In this document: in pieces, positions 32,158 to 41,205 of the stretch
Layout of the letters: each line of letters starts with the position of its first letter
How positions within the stretch are numbered: the first letter of the stretch is position 1
Assembly: GCA_965215145.1 (NCBI GenBank)
Contig: OZ244038.1
Location: forward strand, 1,860,001-1,924,000
DNA: 64,000 bases
Reading direction: 5' to 3'
DNA from: G965215145 sp965215145
GTDB taxonomy: Bacteria; Bacteroidota; Rhodothermia; Rhodothermales; JANQRZ01
Program-made: the position numbers and the translations under genes
Notes under the pieces: generated by a model
Database searches by the model: none
Told to the model about the DNA's origin: nothing
The model's input: only the letters and a program-made list of their open reading frames with translations

Positions 32158-32523
32158 ATGGCTGACGACCCCCGCCGCTACGAGGACTGGATCTCCGTCT
32201 TCAACACCTCCACCGACTTCGAGGCCGACCTCGTCCGCGACCGCCTCGACGACGGCGGCATCCCGGCCGTCGTGCTGACCCAGCGCGACCACGCCTTCAA
32301 CCTCAACGTCGGCGACCTCTCGGCCGTCCACGTCATGGTCCGCCCCGCCGACGCGGACCGCGCCCGCGAGGTCCTCGCCGAGGTCGCCTTCACGGACGAG
32401 GAGCTGGAGCAGGCCGCGATGGCCGCCGACCCGCAGGCCCCCGACGCCCACGAGGCCGACGAGGAGGCCCGGCTCGACTCCGGCCTCGACACGCTCAACC
32501 TCTCGCCCCCGGACGGGGAGTAG
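32158..32523 (+). CDS. DUF2007 domain protein (putative signal-transducing)
   Basis: 121 residues. The first 80 form the small alpha/beta DUF2007 fold: WISVFNTSTDFEADLVRDRL, DDGGIPAVVLTQRDHAF, VHVMVRPADADRAREVLAE. The tail is acidic and low complexity. Role unknown; members are proposed to bind ligands by analogy with PII-like folds. It precedes cdsA by 26 bp, so it is probably in one transcript with it. Confidence 0.8.
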   Translation: MADDPRRYEDWISVFNTSTDFEADLVRDRLDDGGIPAVVLTQRDHAFNLNVGDLSAVHVMVRPADADRAREVLAEVAFTDEELEQAAMAADPQAPDAHEADEEARLDSGLDTLNLSPPDGE

Positions 32524-32549
32524 CAGCTACGTCCCCTCGCCGTCACGCC

Positions 32550-33365
32550 ATGTCCGACCTCGCGCAGCGCATCCTGACGGCGCTCGTGCTGGCTCCGCTG
32601 GCGGTGGGGGCGGCCTACCTTGGCGGGTGGGCGTTCGCGCTGTTCATCGCCCTCGTCGCTGCCGCCGCGCAGTGGGAGGTGTACGGGCTGTTCGAGGCCG
32701 GCGGCGCGCGGCCGTCGCGGTGGACGGGCGTGGCGGCGGGGCTCCCGCTCGTGCTGTGGCCGGTGGCCCCGGCCGTGTGGCCGCTCGCCGTCGTCGGGCT
32801 GCTCGCGCTGCTCGTCGCGGAGCTGTACCGCCGCCTGGAGGCGCCGCTCGCCAACGTCTCCGCCGGGGCCTTCGGGGCGCTCTACCCGATGGGGCTGGCC
32901 GGCCTCGTCGTCTACCTCCGCACGGGCTCCGAGCCGGCGCTGGGGGAGGGGTACGCGTTCGGCCTCACCGCGACGGCCATCGCGGCGGTGTGGGCGGCCG
33001 ACACGTTCGCGTACTTCGCCGGGCGGGCCTTCGGGCGGCGGCCCCTGTTCCCCCGCGTCTCCCCGAAAAAGACCGTCGAGGGCCTGGCCGGGGGGATCGC
33101 CGGGGCCGTCGCGTTCGTGCTGATCGTCAAGGCGCTGGCCCTCCCGTTCCTGCCGTGGCTCGACGCCGCCGCCGTCGGCCTCATCGCCGGCCTGCTCAGC
33201 CCCCTCGGCGACCTCGCCGAGAGCCTGCTCAAGCGCTCCGTCCGCGTCAAGGACTCCGGGACGCTGCTCCCCGGCCACGGCGGCGTCCTCGACCGGATCG
33301 ACGCCGTGCTCGTGGCCGTCCCGCTGATCGCGATCTACCTCGACGTGGTGGCGGAGCTGTTTTAG
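32550..33365 (+). CDS. cdsA: phosphatidate cytidylyltransferase
   Basis: Makes CDP-diacylglycerol from phosphatidate and CTP for phospholipid synthesis in the inner membrane. 271 residues, about eight membrane helices. The family signature is intact near the C-terminus: SPLGDLAESLLKRSVRVKDS followed by PGHGGVLDRIDA. Also conserved is SPKKTVEGLAGG. Length is normal. Its stop is followed by a purine-rich heptamer tract. Confidence 0.95.
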   Translation: MSDLAQRILTALVLAPLAVGAAYLGGWAFALFIALVAAAAQWEVYGLFEAGGARPSRWTGVAAGLPLVLWPVAPAVWPLAVVGLLALLVAELYRRLEAPLANVSAGAFGALYPMGLAGLVVYLRTGSEPALGEGYAFGLTATAIAAVWAADTFAYFAGRAFGRRPLFPRVSPKKTVEGLAGGIAGAVAFVLIVKALALPFLPWLDAAAVGLIAGLLSPLGDLAESLLKRSVRVKDSGTLLPGHGGVLDRIDAVLVAVPLIAIYLDVVAELF

Positions 33366-33399
33366 GGAAGGGGGACGGGGGAAGGGGGATGGGGGAAGA
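33365..33399. repeat. 7-bp-phased purine repeat after cdsA
   Basis: GGGAAGG GGGACGG GGGAAGG GGGATGG GGGAAGA in phase, continuing as an almost pure purine tract to about 33477. No gene in 33366-33636. Confidence 0.65.
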
Positions 33400-33500
33400 G
33401 AGGGAAAGGAAGAGCGAAAGGAGGGAAGAGAAGAGGGAGGGGAAAAGAAGGGATGAGGAGGGGGAAAGGAAGGAACCGGGTAGGCGAGGCCACGCTAGCC

Positions 33501-33577
33501 ACGGCTCACGGCTCACGGCTCACGGCTCACGGCTCACGGCTCACGGCTCACGGCTCACGGCTCACGGCTCACGGCTC
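33501..33577. repeat. exact 7-bp tandem array, 11 copies of ACGGCTC
   Basis: Eleven perfect heptamers, uninterrupted, between cdsA and the 63-residue gene at 33637. Copy number is likely variable between strains. Confidence 0.9.
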
Positions 33578-33636
33578 GCTGACGGAACGGTGGCACGGAC
33601 CGGGCGGTACCCTGGGCGCACCTGCCGACGCCCCTG

Positions 33637-33828
33637 ATGCTCTTCCCGAGGATCCGCCACAAGCCGCGCCGCTTCGAGTACGACCCCCGGTTCTACGACC
33701 CGAGCCACGACGACCGGATCCGGCAGCGCATCCGGTTCAAGAGCAAGACGCGCCGGGGGATGCAGCCGGCCTTCATCACCGTCGCCGTCCTGCTGCTGCT
33801 GGCGCTGTTCATCTACACCCGCCTCTGA
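33637..33828 (+). CDS. small single-helix membrane protein
   Basis: 63 residues. A basic, Tyr/Arg-rich N-terminus (RFEYDPRFYDPSHDDRIRQR, then IRFKSKTRRG) precedes one C-terminal membrane helix (AFITVAVLLLLALFIYTRL). The composition and clean codon use support a real gene; similar short proteins are commonly found beside mutL in related genomes, as I recall. No function known. The start lies 59 bp after the heptamer array. Confidence 0.7.
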   Translation: MLFPRIRHKPRRFEYDPRFYDPSHDDRIRQRIRFKSKTRRGMQPAFITVAVLLLLALFIYTRL

Positions 33829-33858
33829 CGGCCGGCTCGGGCGGCGATGGGGCGGCGG

Positions 33859-33865
33859 TACCTTC
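33859..33865 (+). promoter_or_regulatory. promoter -7-like box TACCTTC (mutL)
   Basis: TACCTTC 30 bp upstream of the TTG at 33895; if used, it excludes the ATG at 33847 as mutL start. Confidence 0.35.
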
Positions 33866-33894
33866 CCCCGTTCACGCATCACGCGAACCTCAGC

Positions 33895-35937
33895 TTGAGC
33901 ACGCCCGACCCCACCACGCCGCAGGAGACGCCGGAGCCCGGCGCCTCCGAGACCCCAGATGCGGGCGCCGCGCCGGACGCCGGAGCTGCGCCGGACGGGA
34001 TCGTCCGCGTGCTGCCGGAGCCGCTGGCGAACAAGATCGCGGCGGGGGAGGTCGTGCAGCGGCCGGCCTCGGCGCTGAAGGAGCTGCTGGAGAACGCGCT
34101 CGACGCGGGGGCGCGGAACGTGACGGTCGTGCTCCAGAAGGCCGGCAGCGAGCTCGTCCAGGTGGTGGACGACGGGTGCGGGATGGGGCCGGAGGACGCC
34201 GCCGCCTGCTTCGGCCGCCACGCCACCAGCAAGCTCCGCGCGGCCGAGGACCTCGGCTGCATCCGCACCCTCGGCTTCCGCGGCGAGGCGCTCGCGTCCA
34301 TCGCCGCCGTGGCCCGCGTCGAGCTGAAGACAAAGCGGCGCGGCGACGCGGCGGCCACATGCGTCCGCGTCGAGGGCAGCCGGCTCGTCGAGCAGGCCCC
34401 GTGCGCGGCGCCGGACGGCACGAGCATCGCCGTGCGCGACCTCTTCTTCAACGTGCCCGCCCGGCGGAACTTCCTGAAGAGCCCGGCTACCGAGTTCAAG
34501 CACCTCGTCGAGACGTTCCAGTTCGTCGCGCTCTCGCACCCCCAGGCCGGGTTCACCCTCGTCCACGACGGCAGCGAGGTCTACCGCCTCGCGCCGAGCG
34601 CGGCGGGGTTCGAGGAGGCGCTGCGGGCGCGGCTGCTCGCCCTCGTCGGCGGCCCGCGGGGGGCGCAGCCCGACGGCGGGCTCGTGCCGGTCGAGGAGAC
34701 GACGAGCTACCTCTCCGCGCGCGGCCTCGTCGGCCGGCCGGAGCGGGCGCGGCGCTCGCGCGGCGAGCAGTTCCTGTTCGTCAACGGCCGCTACGTCCGC
34801 CACCGGGGGCTGGAGCACGCCGTCGCCGCGGCCTTCGAGGACCTCCTCCCGAAGGACGCCCGCCCGCTGTTCGCGCTGTTCCTCACGCTCGACCCCCGCC
34901 ACGTCGACGTCAACGTCCACCCGACGAAGACGGAGGTGAAGTTCGACGACGAGCGCGGGGTCTACGGCTTCCTCCGGTCCGTCGTCAAAAAGGCCCTCGG
35001 CGACGCCGACCTCGTCCCGAGCCTCGACGGCCTGGGCGACGGCCACGCCCGCCCCGCTATCGACCTCACCGTGGACCCGGCTCAGGAGCCCCCGAGCGCG
35101 CCCGCCACGCCCCGACCCGTCTCCTTCGAGACCACCCCGCGCGTGACCGGCCACGCCCCGACCCCGATGCGGTTCGTCGAGCCGGGCGACACCGGCCCCG
35201 CCACGCTCGACCCCATCTTCGCCCCGAACGAGGCCCCCGCCGCGCCGGCCCCGACCGAGGCCGTCCCCAGCGGTCTTATCCCCGCCGGCCCCATCCCGTC
35301 TGGCCCAGTCCCGTCCGGCGCCGAGCCGCTGGCCGAGGCGGAGCTCGCGGACGAGGGGCTGGCGCTCGGCGCAAGCCCGCCGGTGTGGCAACTCCACCAC
35401 CGCTACCTCGTCACCCCCATCCGCTCCGGGCTCCTCGTCGTGGACGCCCGCGCGGCGCACGAGCGGATCCTCTACGAGCAGGCGCTGACGACGATGGCGG
35501 GCGGCCTCGCCGCCTCGCAACAGCTGATGTTCCCCGTCGTCGTCGAGCTCGATCCGGCCGACCACGCCCTGCTCCAGGAGCTCCAGGCCGACCTCCGCGC
35601 GCTCGGGTTCTACGTCGAGGACTTCGGCGGGCGGACGGTCAAGGTGAACGGCATCCCCGAGGGCATCACCGGCAACGAGGCGTCGCTGCTGGAGGACGTG
35701 CTCATGCAGTACCGGGAGTACGGAGAAAACCTCGCGGTCAGCGGGCGCGAGGCGCTGGCCCGGAGCGTGGCCCGCCGCAGCGCCGTCCGCCCCGACGGCC
35801 CGATGCCGAGGGAGGCCGCCCGGAAGCTGATCGACGAGCTTTTCGCCTGCCGGATGCCCTACGCCGACCCCCACGGCCGCGCGACGATGGTGAAGCTGAC
35901 GCTGGAGGAGCTGGAGCGCCGCTTCGCGCGGGGCTAG
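33895..35937 (+). CDS. mutL: DNA mismatch repair protein MutL, endonuclease motif degenerate
   Basis: 680 residues from TTG at 33895 (an ATG at 33847 would add 16 residues but lies upstream of a promoter-like box). After a Pro/Ala-rich leader come the GHKL ATPase motifs: IAAGEVVQRPASALKELLEN, DDGCGMG, TLGFRGEALASIA. A proline-rich linker spans about residues 390-480. In the C-terminal domain the endonuclease motif DQHAX2EX4E reads DARAAHERILYE, and the later CPHGRPT motif reads DPHGRAT, so nicking activity is doubtful. Acts with MutS in mismatch repair. tilS follows after 6 bp. Confidence 0.93.
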   Translation: MSTPDPTTPQETPEPGASETPDAGAAPDAGAAPDGIVRVLPEPLANKIAAGEVVQRPASALKELLENALDAGARNVTVVLQKAGSELVQVVDDGCGMGPEDAAACFGRHATSKLRAAEDLGCIRTLGFRGEALASIAAVARVELKTKRRGDAAATCVRVEGSRLVEQAPCAAPDGTSIAVRDLFFNVPARRNFLKSPATEFKHLVETFQFVALSHPQAGFTLVHDGSEVYRLAPSAAGFEEALRARLLALVGGPRGAQPDGGLVPVEETTSYLSARGLVGRPERARRSRGEQFLFVNGRYVRHRGLEHAVAAAFEDLLPKDARPLFALFLTLDPRHVDVNVHPTKTEVKFDDERGVYGFLRSVVKKALGDADLVPSLDGLGDGHARPAIDLTVDPAQEPPSAPATPRPVSFETTPRVTGHAPTPMRFVEPGDTGPATLDPIFAPNEAPAAPAPTEAVPSGLIPAGPIPSGPVPSGAEPLAEAELADEGLALGASPPVWQLHHRYLVTPIRSGLLVVDARAAHERILYEQALTTMAGGLAASQQLMFPVVVELDPADHALLQELQADLRALGFYVEDFGGRTVKVNGIPEGITGNEASLLEDVLMQYREYGENLAVSGREALARSVARRSAVRPDGPMPREAARKLIDELFACRMPYADPHGRATMVKLTLEELERRFARG

Positions 35938-35943
35938 CGCGGC

Positions 35944-37326
35944 GTGGCCGGCGCCGACCTCCGCGCGCGCCTCCGCGCCTACGTCGCCGAGCACGGGCTG
36001 ATCGCGCCGGGCGCCCGCGTCGTCGTGGCCGTCAGCGGGGGAATGGATTCGGTGGCGCTGCTGCGGTTGCTGAGTGACGACTTCCGGCCCGTCGCCGTCC
36101 ACGTCCACCACGGCCTCCGCGACGAGGCCGACGCCGACGCGCGGTTCGTGGAGACGCTCGGTGAGCGGTGGGGCGTGCCGGTCGAGGTGCGGGCGGGGCC
36201 GGTGGGGGAGGGGGAGAACGTGCAGGCGGCTGCGCGGGCCGCGCGGTACGCCGCGCTCGGAGAGGCGACCTGTGAACACAGAGCGGCCGTTATTGCAACG
36301 GGACACCACCGCGACGACCTCGCCGAGACCCTGCTGCTGAACCTCCTCCGCGGCGCCGGCCCCGCCGGCCTCGCTGGCATCCCGCCCCGGCGCCCGCTCG
36401 CGCCCGGTTCGCCGGTCGAGGTCGTCCGCCCGCTCCTCTTCGCCCACCGCGCGGAGCTCCGCGCCTTCGCCGAGGCCGAGGGGCTGGACTGGCGCGAGGA
36501 TGCTTCCAACGCCTCGACGCACTACCGCCGCAACGCGCTCCGCCACGAGGTCCTCCCGCTGCTAGAAGAAAAGTTCGGTCCCGACGTCTCCGGGCGCCTC
36601 GCAGATACCACCGAGCGGCTGCGCGGGTTGGTGGATGCCGGCGCCGCGCTCGCCCCTGCCAAGACGTTCGAGGGGGCAGTGGGGGAGGACCGGTCGCTGC
36701 GGCTCGACGCGCTCCGCGCGATGGCTGAGCCCGTCCGGCTCGGGGTGTTCCTGGAGGCACTAGCGCGGTGGGCGCCGGGCGCGCCCCGTTCCGCCGCGCC
36801 GGCCCGCGCGCTCGACGCCCTCCTCGACGCCCAGCCCGGCCGCTGGATCGAGCTTGGGGGCGCGACGGTCTGGCGTGAGCGGGAGGGGCTCCGGTTCGCC
36901 CCACCGGCGCCGCCGGCCTACTTTGAAGCGCCCGTCGTCGTGGGCCGGCCTGTCGAGACGCCGTGGGGTGTGCTCCGCACCGAACCCACCTCTGCCATCC
37001 CCGACGGCTTCGATCCCTCCCCGCTCGTCGAGGTCGCCGACGCCAACCGGCTCGTTGGCCCCCTCGTGCTGCGGACGTGGCGGGCGGGCGACGCCCTCGT
37101 CCCGCTGGGCATGGTCGGGACGAAGAAGGTCAGCGACCTCCTCACCGAGCGGCACGTCCCCCCGAGCGCACGCGCCCGGCAGCTCGTGCTGACAGCCGGC
37201 GGGGAGGTGGTGTGGGTCGTCGGGCACCGGCTGGCGGAGGCCGCGCGGGTCCGCCCCGCAACCCGGCGGGCGCTCCGGCTGGCGTGGGAGCCGAGCCGTA
37301 TCACAGACCCCGGCGCACCCCCGTAG
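35944..37326 (+). CDS. tilS: tRNA(Ile)-lysidine synthase
   Basis: Modifies C34 of tRNA-Ile(CAU) to lysidine using ATP and lysine, essential for AUA decoding. 460 residues from GTG at 35944. PP-loop VVVAVSGGMDSVALLRLL (about residues 23-40), HVHHGLRDEADADA, TGHHRDDLAETLLLNLLRG and NASTHYRRNALRHEVLP are all diagnostic. The C-terminal substrate-binding domain (RTWRAGDALVPLGMVGTKKV) is complete. Six bp after mutL, so cotranscribed; stop codon lies in a palindromic repeat. Confidence 0.95.
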   Translation: MAGADLRARLRAYVAEHGLIAPGARVVVAVSGGMDSVALLRLLSDDFRPVAVHVHHGLRDEADADARFVETLGERWGVPVEVRAGPVGEGENVQAAARAARYAALGEATCEHRAAVIATGHHRDDLAETLLLNLLRGAGPAGLAGIPPRRPLAPGSPVEVVRPLLFAHRAELRAFAEAEGLDWREDASNASTHYRRNALRHEVLPLLEEKFGPDVSGRLADTTERLRGLVDAGAALAPAKTFEGAVGEDRSLRLDALRAMAEPVRLGVFLEALARWAPGAPRSAAPARALDALLDAQPGRWIELGGATVWREREGLRFAPPAPPAYFEAPVVVGRPVETPWGVLRTEPTSAIPDGFDPSPLVEVADANRLVGPLVLRTWRAGDALVPLGMVGTKKVSDLLTERHVPPSARARQLVLTAGGEVVWVVGHRLAEAARVRPATRRALRLAWEPSRITDPGAPP

Positions 37327-37347
37327 GGGCGCAGCGCTGCTGCGCCC
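37323..37347. repeat. GTAGGGGC-type palindromic repeat 5
   Basis: GTAG end containing the tilS stop, then arms GGGCGCAGC and GCTGCGCCC around a 3-nt loop; right CTAC end absent. Confidence 0.7.
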
Positions 37348-37420
37348 TGACCCGCGTCCGGTTTGGGTCAGATGGGCACGGCACCGCGGAGTGCTAGTCA
37401 CTCCGCTCAGCCCCTACGGG

Positions 37421-37427
37421 TATCTTG
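37421..37427 (+). promoter_or_regulatory. promoter -7-like box TATCTTG (hpt)
   Basis: TATCTTG 26 bp upstream of the hpt ATG. Confidence 0.45.
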
Positions 37428-37453
37428 CCGACGACCGGCCCGACCCCCGCCCG

Positions 37454-38050
37454 ATGCCCCTCGCCCCCGCCGTGCCCGAGACCGTCGTCTGCCGGGGCGA
37501 GCGGTTCCGGCTCTACCTCGACCCCGAGACCATCGCCGCGCGCGTCCGTGCTCTCGGCGCCGAGATCAGCCGCGACCTCGGCGGCGAGCGGCCCATCCTG
37601 ATCGGCGTCCTCAACGGGGCCTACATGTTCCTCGCCGACCTCATGCGCGCCGTCACGGTGGACTGCGAGGTGGACTTCCTGAAGCTCTCCTCCTACGGCG
37701 CCCAGAAGGTCTCCAGCGGAGAGGTCACCGAGCTCAAGCGGCTCGACGCCGACATCGCCGGCCGCCACGTCGTCGTCGTCGAGGACATCGTGGACACCGG
37801 CCTCTCGATGAGCTACATCCGCGACCTCATGGGGCACCTGGAGCCGGCGTCGGTCCGCCTCTGCACGCTCCTCCACAAGCCCGACGCCACCCGCCCCGGC
37901 CTCGACCTCCGGCTCGACTACGTCGGGTTCGAGATCGAGAACCTGTTCGTGATCGGCTACGGGCTCGACTACGGCCAACTCGGCCGGAACCTGCCCGCCA
38001 TCTACATCGCCGACGAGGAGGCCAGCGAGGCGAACGGCTCAGCTGACTAA
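37454..38050 (+). CDS. hpt: hypoxanthine phosphoribosyltransferase
   Basis: Purine salvage: hypoxanthine (and guanine) plus PRPP to IMP/GMP. 198 residues from ATG at 37454, placed just after the TATCTTG box; an in-frame upstream start would lie before it. PRPP-binding motif VVVVEDIVDTGLSM near residue 105; VLNGAYMFLADLMRA and LKLSSYG loop are typical; C-terminal FVIGYGLDYGQ is the usual purine-binding end. Monocistronic. Confidence 0.93.
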   Translation: MPLAPAVPETVVCRGERFRLYLDPETIAARVRALGAEISRDLGGERPILIGVLNGAYMFLADLMRAVTVDCEVDFLKLSSYGAQKVSSGEVTELKRLDADIAGRHVVVVEDIVDTGLSMSYIRDLMGHLEPASVRLCTLLHKPDATRPGLDLRLDYVGFEIENLFVIGYGLDYGQLGRNLPAIYIADEEASEANGSAD

Positions 38051-38078
38051 CGGGCGGTGCTCTTTCCATGCTCCGGAG

Positions 38079-38152
38079 GGGCGACCCCCTGTGGTCGCCC
38101 TGCCTCGGAGGAGGTCACCCTTCACCGGGCGGACACGCGGGTCCGCCCCTAC
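38079..38152. repeat. two adjacent GTAGGGGC-type hairpins (6 and 7)
   Basis: First: arms GGGCGACC and GGTCGCCC around CCCTGT (38079-38100). Second: arms GGGCGGAC and GTCCGCCC followed by CTAC (38127-38152). They fill the spacer between convergent hpt and the deacetylase-like gene. Confidence 0.7.
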
Positions 38153-38164
38153 GAAGAGATCTCT

Positions 38165-39190
<1,026 letters not shown>

Positions 39191-39233
39191 AGCCTGCGAA
39201 GCGAGCTCGAACGGGGGACCAATGAGAGAGCAT

Positions 39234-39241
39234 GGAACGTA
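39234..39241 (-). promoter_or_regulatory. promoter -7-like box TACGTTCC (deacetylase-like gene)
   Basis: Minus-strand TACGTTCC 43 bp upstream of the 39190 start; fits TANNTTY. Confidence 0.3.
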
Positions 39242-39281
39242 ACGAGGCTTCGGAATACCCGTCGCCGACGCGGGCCCCGCC

Positions 39282-39724
39282 ATGCATCTCGCATCTGCTC
39301 TCGCCCTTGCCGTGCTGCTCTCCGCGTCGGCGCCGGCCCAGGAAACCACGCCCCCAGATCCAAATGAACTCAGCGTCCGCGCCGCCGTCGCGGCCGACCT
39401 CGGGCTCGCTGCACCCCCAGAAGTCTTCGCCCAGAAGTCTTCGCCGAGGCGGCACTCCTGACTGAGCGGCCCCTCTGGCTTTTCTGGATGCGGGCGGCCC
39501 TCAGCGCGGGAGGCGTCGGGCTCGGCACCTACGTCGTCCACCTCGGCGTCCGCATCCTCCGCGACGCTAACGAGCGGGCCGGTGAGGACCCCACCTTCGG
39601 CCTCGCCAGCGGCTTCCACGCCGCGGGCGGAGCGGCCGTGACCCTCGGCGGAGCCGCCATGATCGGGCTCTTCGCCTACGAACTCCTCCGCATCATCGAC
39701 ATGCGGCGACGGGGGCGGTGGTGA
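39282..39724 (+). pseudogene. exported membrane protein gene frameshifted by a 14-bp duplication
   Basis: From ATG at 39282 a signal peptide (ALALAVLLSASAPAQ) and about 27 mature residues are encoded, then a tandem copy of CCAGAAGTCTTCGC (39417-39444) shifts the frame and a stop follows at 39459, giving 59 residues. Deleting one copy restores a continuous frame to 39724: 142 residues with PPEVFAEAALLTERPLWLFW and two membrane helices (ALSAGGVGLGTYVVHLGVRI; GGAAVTLGGAAMIGLFAYEL). The downstream part also has an internal ATG at 39488. Family unknown. Recent loss or a reversible switch are both possible. Confidence 0.8.
39417..39444 (+). repeat. 14-bp tandem duplication causing frameshift
   Basis: CCAGAAGTCTTCGC twice without gap, both copies identical, inside the gene at 39282-39724. 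Confidence 0.9.
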
Positions 39725-39736
39725 CGGCCGGCGCCC

Positions 39737-41053
39737 TCACCCCTCCGGCACCGTAGCAGTCTCCAAGTCCACCCCCTTCGGGGCGCAGACGTAGTGGCGG
39801 GCCACCGCCGGGGCGAGCGCGCCGACGGCCGTGACCTCGGCCGTCTCGGTCAGCGCGCGGACGCGGCCGTCGCGCTCGAGGATGCGGATGGGGGCGCCGC
39901 CCTCGGCGTAGGCAGAAAGCCGCGAGCGCCCGACGGTGAGGTAGAGCGCGGCGTCGGCTTCGGCCTCGCCGGACGAGGAGAGCCCCTCGGCGACGAGCCA
40001 CGCGGCGACCCGCTCCCGCCATGCCCCCACCGCGTCCGGTGACGGCTCCTCCGGGAGGTACGTCGTGCCGAAGAGGTCGCGGTCGGTGAACCGCCGGGCG
40101 AGGTCGGCGAGGACGCGGTCCCCCGAGCGCTGCCACTGTTTGAGGCTGAAGAGGACGTCCACGTCGTCGAGGGAGACGAAGGCGTCGAGGACCTCGGGCT
40201 CCCCGATGCGGCCGGCGGTGACGCGCTCGCGGAGGAAGGGGAGGAGCGCCGGGGCCGAGCCGAGCACGGCGGGGTCCTCGTCGGCGCAGCAGGCGCGGGC
40301 GCGGCGGAAGGCGGCGCGCAGCAGGTGGTCCGCCGCGATCACCGTCTTGTGGAGGTACACCTGCCAGTACATCAGCCGCCGGCTCAGCACGAAGCTCTCG
40401 ACGGCGTAGGCCCCCTTCGCCTCGATCACCACGTCGGCGCCCGCCCCGCCGGCGAGGGGCTCGACGCGCATCGTCTTGATGATCCGGTCCACGCCGACGA
40501 CGCCCTCGGCGACGCCCGTGAAAAAAGAGTCCCGGCGGAGGTAGTCCAGCCGGTCCATGTCGAGCTGGCTCGCCAGGAGGGCGTGGAAGAAGGGCCGGTC
40601 GTAGCGGCCGTCGAAGACGGCGAGCGCGAGGTCCAGCCTGCCATCGAGGCGGCGGTTGATCCGCTCGATCAGCAGCCGGCTCATCCGCTCGTGGTGGTGG
40701 CGCCCGGTCTCGTCCGGCCCGACGAGGTCCTCCTCCAGGGTGTGCGAGAACGGGCCGTGGCCGACGTCGTGGAGGAGGGCGGCGGCGAGGGCGGCCTCGT
40801 GCTCCTCGTCGGAGACCGGCGTGCCCTTCTCGGAGATCGTCGCGAGGGCCTCCTGCATCAGCGCCATCGCGCCGAGGCCGTGCCCGAACCGGGTGTGCTC
40901 GGCGCCGGGGAAGACGAGGTGGCCGAGGCCGAGCTGCCGGATCCGCCGGAGCCGCTGGAACTCCGGCGTCTCGATCAGCGGGACGAGCAGCCGCTTCGGC
41001 ACGGAGATGAACCCATGCACGGGGTCGGAGAAGATCTTGAAGCGGCTCGCCAC
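39737..41053 (-). CDS. HD-domain phosphohydrolase (dNTPase/SAMHD1-like)
   Basis: 438 residues from GTG at 41053 (VASRFKIFSDPVHGFI); longer frames run into repeat DNA. HD metal motif: HTRFGHGLGAM (first His), LLHDVGHGPFSHTLE (His-Asp) and QLDMDRLDYLRRDSFF (final Asp). The FSDPVHGFISVP start and overall order match the HD proteins related to dGTPases and SAMHD1. Probably hydrolyses (d)NTPs; substrate unproven. Divergent from the polysaccharide deacetylase-like gene across a repeat-rich spacer. Confidence 0.88.
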   Translation of the reverse strand: MASRFKIFSDPVHGFISVPKRLLVPLIETPEFQRLRRIRQLGLGHLVFPGAEHTRFGHGLGAMALMQEALATISEKGTPVSDEEHEAALAAALLHDVGHGPFSHTLEEDLVGPDETGRHHHERMSRLLIERINRRLDGRLDLALAVFDGRYDRPFFHALLASQLDMDRLDYLRRDSFFTGVAEGVVGVDRIIKTMRVEPLAGGAGADVVIEAKGAYAVESFVLSRRLMYWQVYLHKTVIAADHLLRAAFRRARACCADEDPAVLGSAPALLPFLRERVTAGRIGEPEVLDAFVSLDDVDVLFSLKQWQRSGDRVLADLARRFTDRDLFGTTYLPEEPSPDAVGAWRERVAAWLVAEGLSSSGEAEADAALYLTVGRSRLSAYAEGGAPIRILERDGRVRALTETAEVTAVGALAPAVARHYVCAPKGVDLETATVPEG

Positions 41054-41071
41054 GGCGGGGGCAGGTCGGGA

Positions 41072-41158
41072 TTTGCAGTTTGCGGTTTGCAGTTCGAGTT
41101 TGCAGCCGGCCGCTCGACACCTGCGAACAGAAAACGGCAAACGGAAAACTGCACCCGC
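41072..41158. repeat. 7-bp-phased repeats in divergent spacer
   Basis: TTTGCAG TTTGCGG TTTGCAG (one 6-mer) TTTGCAG at 41072-41105, and AAAACGG CAAACGG AAAACTG at 41131-41151. AT-rich compared with flanks; lies between the HD gene and the deacetylase-like gene. Confidence 0.6.
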
Positions 41159-41205
41159 TGATCCCCATCCCGTGCTGCGTCGAGGCGCCCGCGGCGTTCG
41201 CGCCG

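Noticed and set aside
33453..33640. Protein made of SRLTAHG-type repeats
   Set aside because: It is only the translation of the ACGGCTC array in one frame.
41080..41205. N-terminal extension of the deacetylase-like protein from TTG at 41080
   Set aside because: The first part is translated heptamer repeat DNA; only the last 15 or so codons look protein-like.
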